DNA from: Epiperipatus broadwayi
Lineage: Eukaryota; Onychophora; Udeonychophora; Euonychophora; Peripatidae
Assembly: GCA_028023455.1 (NCBI GenBank)
Contig: JAQFVV010000231.1
Coordinates: 759,001 to 823,000 of the forward strand
Length of the DNA stretch: 64,000 nt
Direction of reading: 5' to 3'
The position numbers were made by a program, and so were the translations under genes. Numbering within the stretch: position 1 is the stretch's first letter; each line of letters begins with the position of its first letter. Below the pieces are notes generated by a model. It was not told where the DNA came from. It did no database searches and was given only the letters and a program-made list of their open reading frames with translations. Of the stretch, positions 12,130-23,393 are shown piece after piece.

Positions 12130-12800
12130 ATAAGTAAATAATAGAATGATTGATCCCAAGAGAAGTCACTGATATTAAAACACTTGGAGGACAATACTGT
12201 ATAAGTTGATAGATGTTATGACTTTCCTTCTGTAATTTATCCATTAGTTAAAAATAGCTGAAAATCTAATACATCCATGAAACTTTAAATCATTTTCAAA
12301 ATTGACTGTATTTGAATCCCAAATCACAGACTGGAAGGAGATGATCTAGTCCTTACACCATGAAAACATTTATTACTAACTGAACATTGGTCATTGTATA
12401 TATATTACATAGAAAATAAAAATTTTAAAAAAGGAAATTTTAAAAATGAAATTTCAAATAGATATATTTAAAGGATCTCATAATGAAATAGTAGGGCATA
12501 CCTATAATCCAGGATTGAATGAAGACTGCCTAAAATTTGAATTTAATTTTTAGATTCTAACACTGTTATAATTTTTCTTTTAGATAGTTGTTCTATAATC
12601 AATTCCAATAACCATTCGGAATTGATCAGAAAATGGGTATTTGACTTCTTTAGTTAAAAATAAAACAGTTATAAAAAACATTCCCAAGTCTCATCAATCA
12701 AAAATTGGAAAATCTGATAAATAATATTCTTTTACTCATGTTTCTCTAAGATAGATTGTCAAGAAAGATCATCACCTTCCAATGGGCTTTTTAAAGGCAT
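12130..12800. other. AT-rich spacer
   Basis: No gene or repeat was recognised. Confidence 0.4.
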
Positions 12801-13870
12801 TATATATATATATTTAACGGTAAATGCAATATTACAATCTAAATTCTTTTGTAGCTCTTTCGATTACATGGTAGTCCTCATCAGCTTTAACCGAATTTCA
12901 AATTTTTTAAACTTAATGTTACATATATTTCCATAAGCTGTGTATGGCCATATTTGCAACTTGCCTATTAATAATATCATTATTATATTTATCAATTAAT
13001 ATTGCCTCTTTAATTTTCCTCTTTTTATGATTTATTTCTTCCATTAATATTTTTATTATATTATTATTAAATGTAAACTTATAATTACAAGTTTTTTCAT
13101 GGTCAAAGAATACTGAAGCTGTATTAAATTGACTATTTACATTATTTTTAATTCGATTATATAATAATCGATGCTCCTTCAATCTTTTTTCCACAGAACA
13201 TCTCGATTCACCGATATAAAATTTCTAACATCCACATGAAATCTGATAAATTATATTACTTCTTTGCAATTTAGGAATTATACTCTTAGAATTATTAATC
13301 AATCGATTAACATTCGGAGGAACACAAAATGAAATATTATACTTTTATTTAAATATATTCTTAATTAATTTAGATTGCATGTTATTTATAAACGGCATAG
13401 ATATCCATTTTTTATTATGTAAACTAACATTGCAAACACTCTTCTTATTATTAAATGAATTTATTGTACACAATATTTGGTTTTTATCATAACCAACCTT
13501 TAAAAGTTCATTAGTAAAGAGTTCAATATTTAAAATTTTATCACTCTTATATTTATATAAATTATCATTGCGATGCAAAAATGATTTCAGACTTGCCATT
13601 TTATGTATCATTGGAACACGTGATTTAAAATGAATATATCCTCTTTCTCCAATAGGTTTAAAAATTAATTTATAATTGAAATCAGTAGCATCTCTAAATA
13701 TTTGTAAATCCAAAAATTTTATTTTTCCATTTTGTTCATTCTCAATACTCCATTTTAAATTGTTTAAATTATTCATATTATATAAAAAAACATCAATAAT
13801 GTCTTTAGGACCACAAACAAAAACATCATCAACATATCTAGTATATATTTTAATATCTTCAAAATTATAA
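12800..13870 (-). mobile_element. Penelope-like element fragment, left arm of inverted pair
   Basis: The minus strand encodes the last part of a Penelope-like reverse transcriptase followed by a GIY-YIG endonuclease. TRYVDDVFVCG (about 13812-13845) is the YxDD box. KIKFLDLQIFRD is the typical FLDL motif after it (about 13690-13730). NIIYQISCGC, then a TAG stop (13225-13227), KFYIGESR and EKRLKEH form the GIY-YIG start. A further in-frame stop lies near 13342. The longest open piece is 13345-13776. The arm is 5'-truncated just upstream of RYVDD, and its 3' end lies in an (AT)n tract at 12800. Confidence 0.85.
12841..12900 (-). ncRNA. Hammerhead ribozyme of Penelope-like element (left arm)
   Basis: The minus strand carries CTGATGA (12878-12884), a stem II made of GACTAC and GTAATC around a CAT loop with one mismatch, and CGAAA (12858-12862). 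It then has AG..CT as a 2-bp stem III and a TA cleavage site before C (12851). It lies just after the GIY-YIG frame, near the element's 3' end. Hammerheads with very short stem III are known in Penelope-like elements. Stem I is poorly paired here beyond the first G-C. Confidence 0.65.
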
Positions 13871-14815
13871 GAATGAACAAAATGGAAAAATAAAATTTTT
13901 GAATTTCCAAATATTTAGAGATGCTACTGATTTAAATTATAAATTAATTTTTAAACCTATTGGAGAAAGAGGATATATTCATTTTAAATCACGTGTTCCA
14001 ATGATACATAAAATGGCAAGTCTGAAATCATTTTTACATCGCAATGATAAATTATGTAAATATAAGAGTGATAAAATTTTAAATATTGAACTCTTTGCTA
14101 ATGAACTTTTAAAGGTTGGTTATGATAAAAATCAAATCTTGCATACAATAAATTCATTTAATAATAAGAAAAGTGTTTGCAGTGTTACTTTAGATAATAA
14201 AAAAATGGATATCTATGCCATTTATAAATAACATGCAATCTAAATTAATTAAGAATATATTTAAAGAAAAATATAATATTTCATTTTGTGTTCCTCCAAA
14301 TGTTAATCGATTGATTAATAATTCTAAGAGTATAATTCCTAAATTGCAAAGAAATAATATAATTTATCAGATTTCATGTGGATGTTAGAAATTTTATATC
14401 GGTGAATCGAGATGTTCTGTGGAAAAAAGATTGAAGGAGCATCAATTATTATATAATCGAATTAAAAATAATGTAAATAGCCAATTTAATACAGCTTCAG
14501 TATTCTTTGACCATGAAAAAACTTGTAATTATAAGTTTACATTTAATAATAATGTAATAAAAATATTAATGGGAGAAAGAAATCATAAAAAGAGGAAAAT
14601 GAGAAAGGCAATATTAATTGATAAATATAAGAATGATGTTATTAATAGGCAAATACAGCCATACACAGCTTATGGAAATATATGTAACATTAAGTTTAAA
14701 AAATTTGAAATTGAGTTAAAGCTGATGAGATATACCATGTAATCGAAAGCATTACTAAAGAATTTAGACTATAATATTGCATTTACCGTTAAATTTATAT
14801 ATATATATTATAACA
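13871..14815 (+). mobile_element. Penelope-like element fragment, right arm of inverted pair
   Basis: It is the plus-strand copy of the same element as the left arm, starting later, within the NEQNGKIKFL part (13871). The frame 13899-14231 covers LNFQIFRDATDLNYK to the point where one extra A in an A7 run (about 14200) shifts the frame. The endonuclease part is seen at about 14360-14700 with the same TAG (14386-14388) between SCGC and KFYIGESR. EKRLKEHQLLYNRIK follows in the frame 14419-14742. The arm ends in an (AT)n tract near 14800, mirroring the left arm. Confidence 0.85.
14705..14770 (+). ncRNA. Hammerhead ribozyme of Penelope-like element (right arm)
   Basis: It carries CTGATGA (14722-14728), stem II GATATAC/GTAATC around CAT, and CGAAA (14744-14748). 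AG...CT forms a 2-bp stem III and TA is the cleavage dinucleotide (14756-14757). The nucleotide after the cleavage site is A instead of the C in the left copy, so stem I is weaker. It is the mirror image of 12841-12900. Confidence 0.6.
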
Positions 14816-14857
14816 GGTATTGTATTTTACACACACGCACACATATATATATATATA

Positions 14858-15216
14858 TTTGAAAGAAAATCAAGTCATATACCACTTGACTTAATTTAAA
14901 TAGCCAGAGCTAAAAACCGGTCTGAGGATAGGGATGTTCTGAAAAGCTTGTTAAGAGCTGTTGGTGTGCTCGTTATATAACATTTATAATACATCCTTAC
15001 ATTTAAAGATCAGCCTTTCAAGCTATTGTGCATGTGCTTTTTACGAGTGTTAATAATAAATGAATGTTTTCATTCCCAACATGAGATATAGCTTGAAAGG
15101 CTGATCTTTAAATGTATTACAATTATAAACATAGCGCTATATAAAATAAATGCTTAAATACACCCTTATTAAATTAAGTCATATGATATATATACAACTT
15201 GATTTCCTTGCAATTA
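14858..15216. repeat. Fold-back element (family C) with ribozyme remnant
   Basis: The inverted arms include GAAAATCAAGT and TTGACTTAATTT at the left against AAATTAAGTCA and ACTTGATTTCC at the right. The inner arms are TTTAAAGATCAGCCTTTCAA and its reverse complement near 15090. Near 14915, AGAGCTAAAAACCGGTCTGAGG resembles the 3' half of the family B hammerhead (GCTC, GAAACC, GGTC, TGGAGG), but the CTGATGA half is absent. A related copy lies at 52590-52845. Confidence 0.6.
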
Positions 15217-15830
15217 TTGTTATTCCTCTTAAGGTTTTTTGACTCAAACATTGGTTAATGAGATCAAGTGGAAAGTAATGAGAAATTGGTTACGTTTATA
15301 ATCCTGATTAGTCATTCAGACACTATAATATAGTGTTACAATATATATAATTTGCTGATACTGAATATTTCCTATATATGTAATTAGAGGGATTTGAACT
15401 CAGAATTTTACTGTTCATTCATCCTACACTCCATATCAGGCAATTGATATACATGAACACATACATGTGACACCAATTGTGGTCAGGCCAGTTGAATACA
15501 CTGACCATTATATTACAAAACCCAAATAATATAATTACATACAAAACAGAATCTCATCCTAACATAGTTAGCACAATCATCTTCTATATACACAATCTGG
15601 AATTCAAACCCATCTGAGAGAGTTCAGAAATTTCTCACATTACAATTTAAGATCAATTTTTTTTTTTCGCATAATAGCTTATTCCCAATTTAGATATTCA
15701 TAAGTAATGAGTGTGTAATTATTGTTAGCTGAATAAAAACTATCTGGGATACTTGGATGAGTTTAAATGTGTTAATTGTAATAACAATACATCACAAGAT
15801 ACAGTCTTCTCCACAGTAATTATGATTTAC
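15216..15830. other. Spacer with a family E fragment
   Basis: GAGTTCAAATCCCTCTAATT on the minus strand (about 15385-15405) is a box B-like end as in family E, and nearby text such as TACATGTGACACCAATTGTG is family-like. The rest is AT-rich with no gene. Confidence 0.35.

Positions 15831-15900
<70 letters not shown>
15831..15900. repeat. Compound microsatellite (CT)n(AT)n
   Basis: A run of CT dinucleotides passes directly into about 22 AT dinucleotides and then ACACAC. Confidence 0.95.
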
Positions 15901-16110
15901 TAATGATAGCAAATTAGTTTGAAATCAGCTGATCTGAAGGTGGAGCCGATGAAAGAGATAGTGAATTCTGACTCTTTTGACTTATGTAAACAAATATATG
16001 CTTGTTTGGATGCTTTGGTAAAGCTCCATCTATTGATCATAAATGCAAACGATAGCAAGTTACGTGATTTATAACTTGTTTTGTTTTTCATATATATATA
16101 ACCATTTATT
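15901..16110 (+). repeat. Family B repeat fragment
   Basis: It matches 49740-50035. Landmarks are TGATCTGAAGGTGGAGCC, GATGAAAGAGATAGTGAATT, TTATGTAAACAAA, GCTCCATCTATTGATC (16023-16038) and TTATAACTTGTTTTG. The start GAAATCAGCTGATC corresponds to the GAAA and cleavage-site half of the hammerhead seen in the other copy. Here it forms a longer palindrome, and the CTGATGA half is missing. Confidence 0.6.
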
Positions 16111-16640
16111 TTCAGCGGCAATCTTAAAACTCTCGGAGAACTATAATACAACACTACAATGCTGAGATTATATCAATTTCTGTGCGTGCATACTATTTCT
16201 TTATACTATTCTTTATTTTCTACTTTTTACATTTATATAATTTCTTCAATATTTCCCAATCATGCCTTTTCCTTTTATAGAAATACCTTAGGAAATCTAA
16301 TTTTAAGTGCCAAAATAATAATAATTTTTTCAAAAAAAAAAAATCAATAACATTTCATTGTAATAATTTTTACCTGGACACTGATTTAATAAAAATAAAT
16401 CAGATAAAAGAAAATTGAATTTGTTACAATATAATCTGAGGTCAAAAAGAGCTATTTGTTTTTCTCAATTTGCAGATTTTTATTTCAAATTCACTGATAA
16501 ATTTTTAGAAGTCAGAATAAAAATAACTGCTGCTAAACTAATGATAATTTTATTTACTGTGCCTTTCTTTTCTAAGCACACAGTTCTTTATGGTTGACTA
16601 AGAATAAATGAACCTTATATATAAGAGTATATACTATATC
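16110..16640. other. AT-rich spacer
   Basis: Two short open frames (16159-16350 and 16415-16597) have compositions expected by chance. I see no gene. Confidence 0.4.
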
Positions 16641-16641
16641 T

Positions 16642-16950
16642 ATGTATAATGGGCCAAATGGTGCGGTCGTAACAGATATAATCGTGCTTATTGAAAAAAT
16701 TAAAAGACTGAAGTGGAGCTGGGCTGGTCATATTGCTAGAAGAGATGATAAGAGATGGACAATTGAAATCTTAAACTGGATTCCAAAAGTTTGTAAAAGA
16801 CTCAGAAAGAGACCGCATGTGAGATGGATGGATGAAATAAAAAAGTGTGTAGGGGTGATGTGGAGAAGAGAAGATAAGGACTGGAGAAGATGAATTAACC
16901 TTGCAGAGACCTTCATCCTGCAGTGGATTGATAAAGGTTGATGATGATGA
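16642..16950 (+). mobile_element. RTE-like LINE 3' end
   Basis: The frame 16642-16893 contains LKWSWAGHIARRDDKRWTIE, then RPHVRWMDEIKKCVGVMWRR. This is the standard C-terminal signature of RTE-type retrotransposon proteins. FILQWID-like codons and a TGATGATGATGA tail follow at 16930-16950. It is 5'-truncated. The open frame is interrupted only at its end (WRR then TGA), so this is one of the younger LINE tails here. Confidence 0.85.
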
Positions 16951-17089
16951 TCTGATTTTGAATATAGCACAGATAGAAGTTAATATTTTTTTCTAGTTAC
17001 TAATCAGGCTTATATATATAATACTATATTTAATGTTTTCACAGTTATATGATATAAATAAAGTATTTTTTGGTTTAATCAAATAAGTA

Positions 17090-17390
17090 TTATTTTCAAT
17101 TACTTCCCAACGTTTAGACAAAATAATATCCACCATTTTCAAAGTTAAGTTTTTAAAGAAAAAACATTAGATCTAAAATAGTAACGAGACGAGAGTGAAG
17201 TAAAGATTGAGAATAAGCATGAAGTACTTGAGTACGGATTGTGACTACTCAATTACTTCACATCCAACCTAATTTTTCACCTCACACTCAATCTTGTTAG
17301 TAATTGAGATCTAGCGATTTTTCTTTAAAAAACTTAACCTTGAAAATGGTGGATGTTATTTCATCGAAACATTGGGAAGTAATAGAAACT
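17090..17390. repeat. Fold-back (MITE-like) element of about 300 bp
   Basis: The left arm has ATTACTTCCCAACGTTTAGA, ATCCACCATTTTCAA and GTTAAGTTTTTAAAGAAAAA. The right arm (about 17305-17388) carries the reverse complements ending in CATTGGGAAGTAAT. The inner part includes a second imperfect inversion around CTCAATTACTT. No transposase is present. Confidence 0.75.
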
Positions 17391-17694
17391 AATACATGGT
17401 TTAATCTCCAAAATACATATATACATATACAATCATGTAATATTAGGTTGAAATGGATATTTAACTATTTTTAGGCATAGGGTATTCTGACCAACCAACC
17501 ATTAAAAAGTCTGGTAATGCCTTATTCTTTACTATTATTCTAGGAGAAGATGTTGCAATGAGATATTTTAAGACTGTTTTAAATTTTTTATTTTACATTT
17601 ATTGTTTAAATTTTCTATTTAATATATAAATATCAACTATATAAATACACACAATTCATTAAGAAATTAAATGTACCAATAAAATAATCACATG

Positions 17695-17855
17695 GTAAAA
17701 GACCCAGAAACAAACCATACAGGATGGAATAATAGTGTTTGTGAAAGTAATATAGAAAAGGAAGTGATGGACTACAAAAGCTGGATTACATTTGGAAAAA
17801 CCTTCATTGTGATATCCAATTGATAATAATTGAAAATAGTGATGGTGATTAACAA
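17695..17855 (+). mobile_element. Very decayed LINE 3' end
   Basis: The region reads as a mutated version of the RTE-like C-terminus: a YRME..N-type start, then SWITFGKTFIVI, which lines up with the RLGETFVLQW segment elsewhere. A weak GTGATGGTGATT tail follows. It is recognisable only by comparison with the other copies. Confidence 0.4.
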
Positions 17856-20800
17856 TATCTAGTCAAATAATGTCTAATACCCAAAGAATAAGCAGAACTA
17901 CAAAATCCCAATCAATCAAAACAAGTAGAGAAAAAACTAACTGGTAGTAAATACAGAAGTCTTTGGCTCTTAAACTCACCATTCTTATGTTATGTTAAAC
18001 TGCATAAAACAAACATTCTAATAAAGATGATTAAAACCGTTTGATTGCCTGACTCATAAAAAAATGAGTAGATTTGACATCTCTCTAAATCGGCTACTTT
18101 TTATCCCATGTATACATATTATACGTCATTCGAAAGAAAATCAAAAGTTCTGTAAGATGGTGCCCTCTTCAGAATTATTTTACAAGTAAAAAATCAATAA
18201 AAATGACCATATATGTCAAACAAAACCAAAGCACTGCCTCCTCACCACCTTTTCTTGAATCTTATTGGCTGTACAACTTCTGTCAAAAAGGGAAATGGCT
18301 GCCAAAAAGTAAAAAGTTACGTTCATTTTGATTTTTATTACGAAAATGATAAATGAATGTTTACAACATTTTAAACAATATTTGAATTGAATTACAAATT
18401 ATTATTGATAAAATAATACTAAAAATCAAATTATTTTAGAAAAATAGTTAAGATATTACCAAGAACTATTTATTTATTGCTACACATTTATCGTAACATT
18501 AAAGTGAAAAAAAAAAGATTGCTGATGCAATCTTTTTTGGTTGGTTGATTAGCGGTTACTTTTATTTCACCGCAATTGAATATTTTTTAAATTATAAATC
18601 AAATTTTATTTTTGAAAAGACTTTCGTTTACTTTCGTAATCTGACAATTTAGTAATATACTTTTTACAAACGAAACTAACGTATTTATATTATTAAAAGT
18701 GAATCTATTTAACAATAGATTTTGTTAAAGTTGTGAGTTGGCCAATTAAAAGTTTTGATTTTTAACTCATTCGGCCAATTAAATAATAATCGTTGAAAGG
18801 GTTAAAATTTAAAATTAATATATTAAATCTTAAACAAATAGAGAAGCACATTTGATTATTTAATGTAGACAAGACTGGATCACATAAGCCATAAAGCAAT
18901 GAAATGGTGAGTGAGCCAATCAGGAAAGTCATGTGACATTTCAGCATTTAAAATAACAGTTAAGTGATTCAGAGATCTTTAACTCACAAGACTACCATTA
19001 TACCACAGACCTAAATTACACAGTATAACATGGACAGAGATTTAAAAAATGTGAAGAGAATGGGGTTTTAGTATAACTTTGTACCAGTTTGTAACATGAA
19101 ACTATGACAGTTGTGCTCTAACAATACACTATAAAAAGAAAGCATAAATTAAGATATTTTTTTAAAGTATGCTTTTTCAACTTACATTCATGAACCTATA
19201 AACCATTAAAAAACTAATTTGTATAAATAGACATTCAAAAATTATGTGATCATCTAGATAAAGGCTCAGAAATCATGCAACATCTGTCCATCCTATGTGC
19301 TGTTATGACCATTTAACACTTCTATTAATAATTTCAAAGTACTTTCTTTGGAGAAGGCAGTGATGGTCATTCAAATTTTCATCATGCTCTTGTGGCAACC
19401 TGCAACACTATTTTGTCAGTTGTGTATCTATTTTGACAGCATGAAATTTATTGATTTATTAGTTTAAAAAAATCTGAAGATGGCAGAAGTTTACAGTCAA
19501 AATAAACTACAAAGAAAGTAAACCATTCATATAAGGATACTGATTGGTAGAGAGCAGTTACAAGAGTAATATTATACACTCTGTTAGTGATTACCAAAAG
19601 AATTTCTTTCATAGTTTATTTAAATATAATGATTATTTTTACACAATATTTCTATAATAATTATTTAACAAACAAAAGTATGTTTGATTACAATTAGTTA
19701 TTCAAATATGATTTGTTTTTAAAAATATAAGTTTAACAAATTCAAACATAACAATAAACAGAAACTACAATGGTTAAGATAGTTAGTACTTTTTTAAAAC
19801 ATCTACAATGTTTGTAATATTTTAAAAATTATATATGCAAATTTAATTACAGAATTTGAATGACTTCACATTTATTTATTCATATTTTAAAAATAAAATT
19901 CAATCATCAAAGATTTCATTCATTTTCTTTTTTTCATCAGCTGACCGGACTTTCTTTTGAACGTCCACTCAGAAAAGAAGTTCCTTGTATTCATTATATA
20001 TATTTATTATCTTTTTACACTTACAAAATTAAAATATAATTTTTTAGAATGTTTTTCATTTGTAAAAATATATTTCTAATGAGGCAAGTTCAGTGTATTA
20101 AATTCTAATACAGAATAAAGTTTTAATATTAGAATCAAATTTTGAATGATTCCAAAAATTGCCACCAGGAAACCAATGGCAAGATTTCTTTAATTCCCCT
20201 AATGAAATATTTGTAAGTTTTCAAAATTTGATTTTAAGATTAAATCATTATTCTATATCAGAATATAATAAATTGAACTCGATTCAAAAATAATTCACGT
20301 TTACAAATGAAGTAAATTCCAAAAATTATATTTGAACTTTGCAAACAATTAAAAAAATAAAATCATAAAAAAAACAACAAAGAACTATTTCATTATTAAA
20401 TGGTCACATGATTCTAAAATCAAAAAACATTTTATACCGACATTTGTTTTTAAAATATGAATGAATAAGTTTGACTATAAGATGAATATATAATTATGCT
20501 TTAAAATACTACAAGTTTTTAATCATTTTTACAATATTGCAATATATTTTAACAATTGGTGATGGCATATTAAACAATCAGTTTAAAAAGGCATGTCTAT
20601 TGAACTCACCATGACTTTTTTCATTGACATTATGTTAGTATTTATACTCTATTATTAAAAATAAACGATATACATATAAAAGTACAATATATGTATACTT
20701 TTGATTTCTAATAATTATTACAAATGTAAATTGTAAATCTTAATATATTAAATGAAAATATAAAAAAAAACCCAAGGTTTTAGTCATTCAAAACATTTTC

Positions 20801-21360
20801 TCAAAGTAATTTTACAAAACATGTAAAAATCTGAAAACAAAAAAGACACATGCCATTGCAGGATGTAATTCTTTGAAATTACCACATTTTTGATTATTCT
20901 GATATCTTTAAATGTTTTTTGGAATTAAAATGTTAGAATATACACAAATTTCGGGATTTTTTTTTTTTAAAAAAAAAGAGATATCTCAATAGATGACTGA
21001 ACAGGCAAATTGACTCCAGTGATTTTTCTCGATATCTCTTCACTAAGTCTTTGGATAGAAAGACTGATTGCTCATTTCATTCTGTTAGATTGAACTGTGT
21101 TTTGTTTTTTAATTTAATTATTTACTAGAGAATCTATCTCAGAATTTTAATCTCCAAGTCTTCCACTCAACCACTGCATTAAGCATTCTATGGCAACATG
21201 AAAAATGCATGATAAATACAGATTTATATGATGGATCCAACAAAAATTTAATAAATTGTAAATATATATAACAAAAGAAATATTTAGTATAATCTATTTA
21301 TTAAACCAGTAAAACCTTATAAGTTCACCATCTCTCATGATTACACAAGCCCTTAATATC
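17855..21360. other. Long featureless AT-rich stretch
   Basis: No gene or dispersed repeat was recognised in 3.5 kb. Small points are a perfect 12-bp hairpin at 18510-18537, a repeated GGCCAATTAA pair at about 18740 and 18775, and GATATCTC inverted pairs near 20985 and 21030. The 61-codon frame 18762-18947 (minus) shows no family resemblance. Confidence 0.4.
18510..18537. other. Perfect 12-bp hairpin
   Basis: AAAAAAGATTGC and GCAATCTTTTTT flank the loop TGAT. The 3' arm ends in a T run, superficially like an RNA polymerase III or bacterial terminator. In this context it may be chance. Confidence 0.5.
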
Positions 21361-21364
21361 ATAG

Positions 21365-21690
21365 CATCTCTCCTCATACAGTAATGCCACCCAATGCAAA
21401 CCATAGTAGTTATTGAATGCTGAAAGGTTTGTGCATCAAAATCCCTAACTAGTGCCTACTCATCCAATATCCCCAGCCTAATTTATAGCTTGTGATTTTC
21501 ATCAATGAGAGTCTTGGATTTGACATCACTGCACCTAGATCTTTGAATCTTATGCAACCCTCCAGCAGCCATTTTTTATCTTCTTAGTTAAGTATAAAGT
21601 GATAAATCCAAAATAAAAACACAATATTTTCAATTCAAGCTCAATGCTGGCCAATGGAGGATGTGAATATGATTATTAAAGAACCAAAAA
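21365..21690 (-). repeat. Family A copy, left half of an inverted pair
   Basis: It starts with ACAGTAATGCCACCCAATGC and passes TGCCTACTCATCCAATATCC. It then has a degraded minus-strand hammerhead (21471-21511; CTGATGA has become TTGATGA and the GAAA and GTC segments are mutated) and CCTCCAGCAGCCATTTTT. Similar text in the opposite orientation follows at 21760-21990. Confidence 0.6.
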
Positions 21691-22110
21691 CACCAAAATG
21701 TATAAATCAGATCTACATAGGTAAATATGTGAATGAGTTTGGATTGAAAACATTATTGTGTTGCCATTTTGGATTCATATCTTTACAGATAACTAAGAAG
21801 GTAAAAGGTGACTGTTAGGGGTTTCATTAGATTTGATGATTTAGGTGCAGGGCTCTCAGATTCAAGATTCCTGACTGATAAAAGCAACAAGCTAGAAACT
21901 AGTCTATGAATATTGGATGAGTAGGCATCAGATAGGGATTTGATGTACACCTCTTCTTGCATCCTTGTATAGATGCTGAACTGGGTTCAGATCAATAAGA
22001 TTATCCAAGCATTATTGTGTTTTCATCTGGGGCTCCTAGGTTTATAGTTATGTGACTTCTCAAGAGTTGCATTATGACCTGAAATCTAGGTGCAGTGCTC
22101 TCAGATCCAA
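21690..22110 (+). repeat. Family A copy, right half of an inverted pair
   Basis: The plus orientation runs through AAGGTGACTGTTAGGGG, GGTGCAGGGCTCTCAGATTC, the ribozyme-like segment at 21868-21912, and GGATGAGTAGGCATCAGATA. A second partial 5' part follows at about 21970-22110 (CTGAACTGGGTTCAGATCAA to GGTGCAGTGCTCTCAGATCC). Confidence 0.6.
21868..21912 (+). ncRNA. Degenerate hammerhead motif, family A
   Basis: It carries CTGATAA (21875-21881; core G8 changed), an AGC...GCT stem II, GAAA (21895-21898), ACTAGT as minimal stem III and a GTC site ending at 21904. The 3' stem I strand is TATGAA, which no longer pairs well. It is probably inactive. Confidence 0.4.
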
Positions 22111-22566
22111 AAAATAATAACAAAATGAGAAAGACAAAACAGAATTTACTAAATCATGTGATTTATTTAAGCATTATTATTTATTGCTATGAACCTCCAG
22201 AGCATAATAACCATAAAATATGTGATTATAAAAATGGATTATTCATGTATCCCAATAGGGGCAGTAAAATGAGAAACGTTTGTCCTGGAATCTGGAATAA
22301 ATGTAGAGATCTTAGTTTTACAATGCATTGATTATGTTTGAAAATGAGATGCCATGATGTGTACATGTTATAATTTCATTACAGTTAATTTATAATTAAT
22401 AAAAGTAGATAAAATATCGAGCATAAAAAAAATAGGATAGTTCAATGGTCAGAGATGATTGCTCATGATTAAGATTGGAACACATTGTATGATAAGATAA
22501 ACTGCTATAACATTGCTGTCTCCATCAATTCTGATTAATGCATTTATTGATGAATTAAACATCCAT

Positions 22567-22956
22567 CTAGATATTCAAAAAGTGCAAAAATCTCACCTCA
22601 TTTGTATCATCCCCACTGAATTTGACAATTGCTATCTCATACAAAGTATCATTAGTATAGCAAAGATTTTCATGGTTATAAGATGAAAAAAACCATTTTT
22701 GGGTCATATCATGAATTAGTTTTCTGTATAGAGAAATAATTTCATTCAGCATATGAAAAACCTGTTTAAAGTTACTCAAATCTCTGAAAAAGTCTTTTTT
22801 CACTGACAGAAAAGAGTCCTTCACTGAATTAGATTGCCAATGTTTTAATGAAATTGTATTCATCTTTGTAAAAGCTAAGGTTGTAGTGATAAACTGTAGT
22901 GTCTTAAGTAATAACGATAAAAAAAAAACGTCTATTACAATAGTCCATCCCAACAC
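22567..22956 (-). CDS. Unrecognised open frame, possibly chance
   Basis: This is a 129-codon frame and the longest one not explained by a mobile element. The predicted text is not low-complexity (SVKKDFFRDLSNFKQVFHML, KWFFSSYNHENLCY) and has one hydrophobic start. I recognise no family. The minus strand has a pyrimidine-rich TTTTTTTTTT tract and an AG shortly inside the frame, so an exon is conceivable. No flanking exon was found, and the start is not a convincing one. In DNA this AT-rich a chance frame of this size is uncommon but possible. Confidence 0.15.
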   Translation of the reverse strand: MLGWTIVIDVFFLSLLLKTLQFITTTLAFTKMNTISLKHWQSNSVKDSFLSVKKDFFRDLSNFKQVFHMLNEIISLYRKLIHDMTQKWFFSSYNHENLCYTNDTLYEIAIVKFSGDDTNEVRFLHFLNI

Positions 22957-23327
22957 TCAACAAAGATAAATGTGATTATGTCAAAATGTTGGTAATCTTA
23001 ATTCGGTGAAGGTAAGACCCTTTTGGAGATTTTAGAAACTTTACACCCCAAAAAGTTTTTATTTTCATAACCAATTCAGGGCCAATGTTTCTGTGGCACC
23101 CTCTCATAAACAGTGGAAAAGTTATTACACAACTTTGCTTGTTAACTGCAGGTGGCGTGAGTTGGGTATTTTTCCAATCCCATTTTATCTACCAAGTTAT
23201 AATAGTTAATTACCCATGTGATAGCCACAAGTCTGTTGAAAAATAATTTCCAAGTTCATTTGGCCTGGATTTCAATCCAAATCATAAATATGTCTGGTGG
23301 ATGCCCCAATCGTTAAACCAGATCTTC

Positions 23328-23331
<4 letters not shown>

Positions 23332-23365
<34 letters not shown>

Positions 23366-23393
23366 AAGAGAGAGAGACACACACACACACACA
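23332..23393. repeat. Compound microsatellite (AT)n(AG)n(AC)n
   Basis: Three consecutive dinucleotide tracts are directly visible. Confidence 0.95.

Noticed and set aside
18510-18537. Hairpin plus T run as a transcription terminator
   Set aside because: A rho-independent terminator makes no sense in this animal-like context, and no gene lies upstream.
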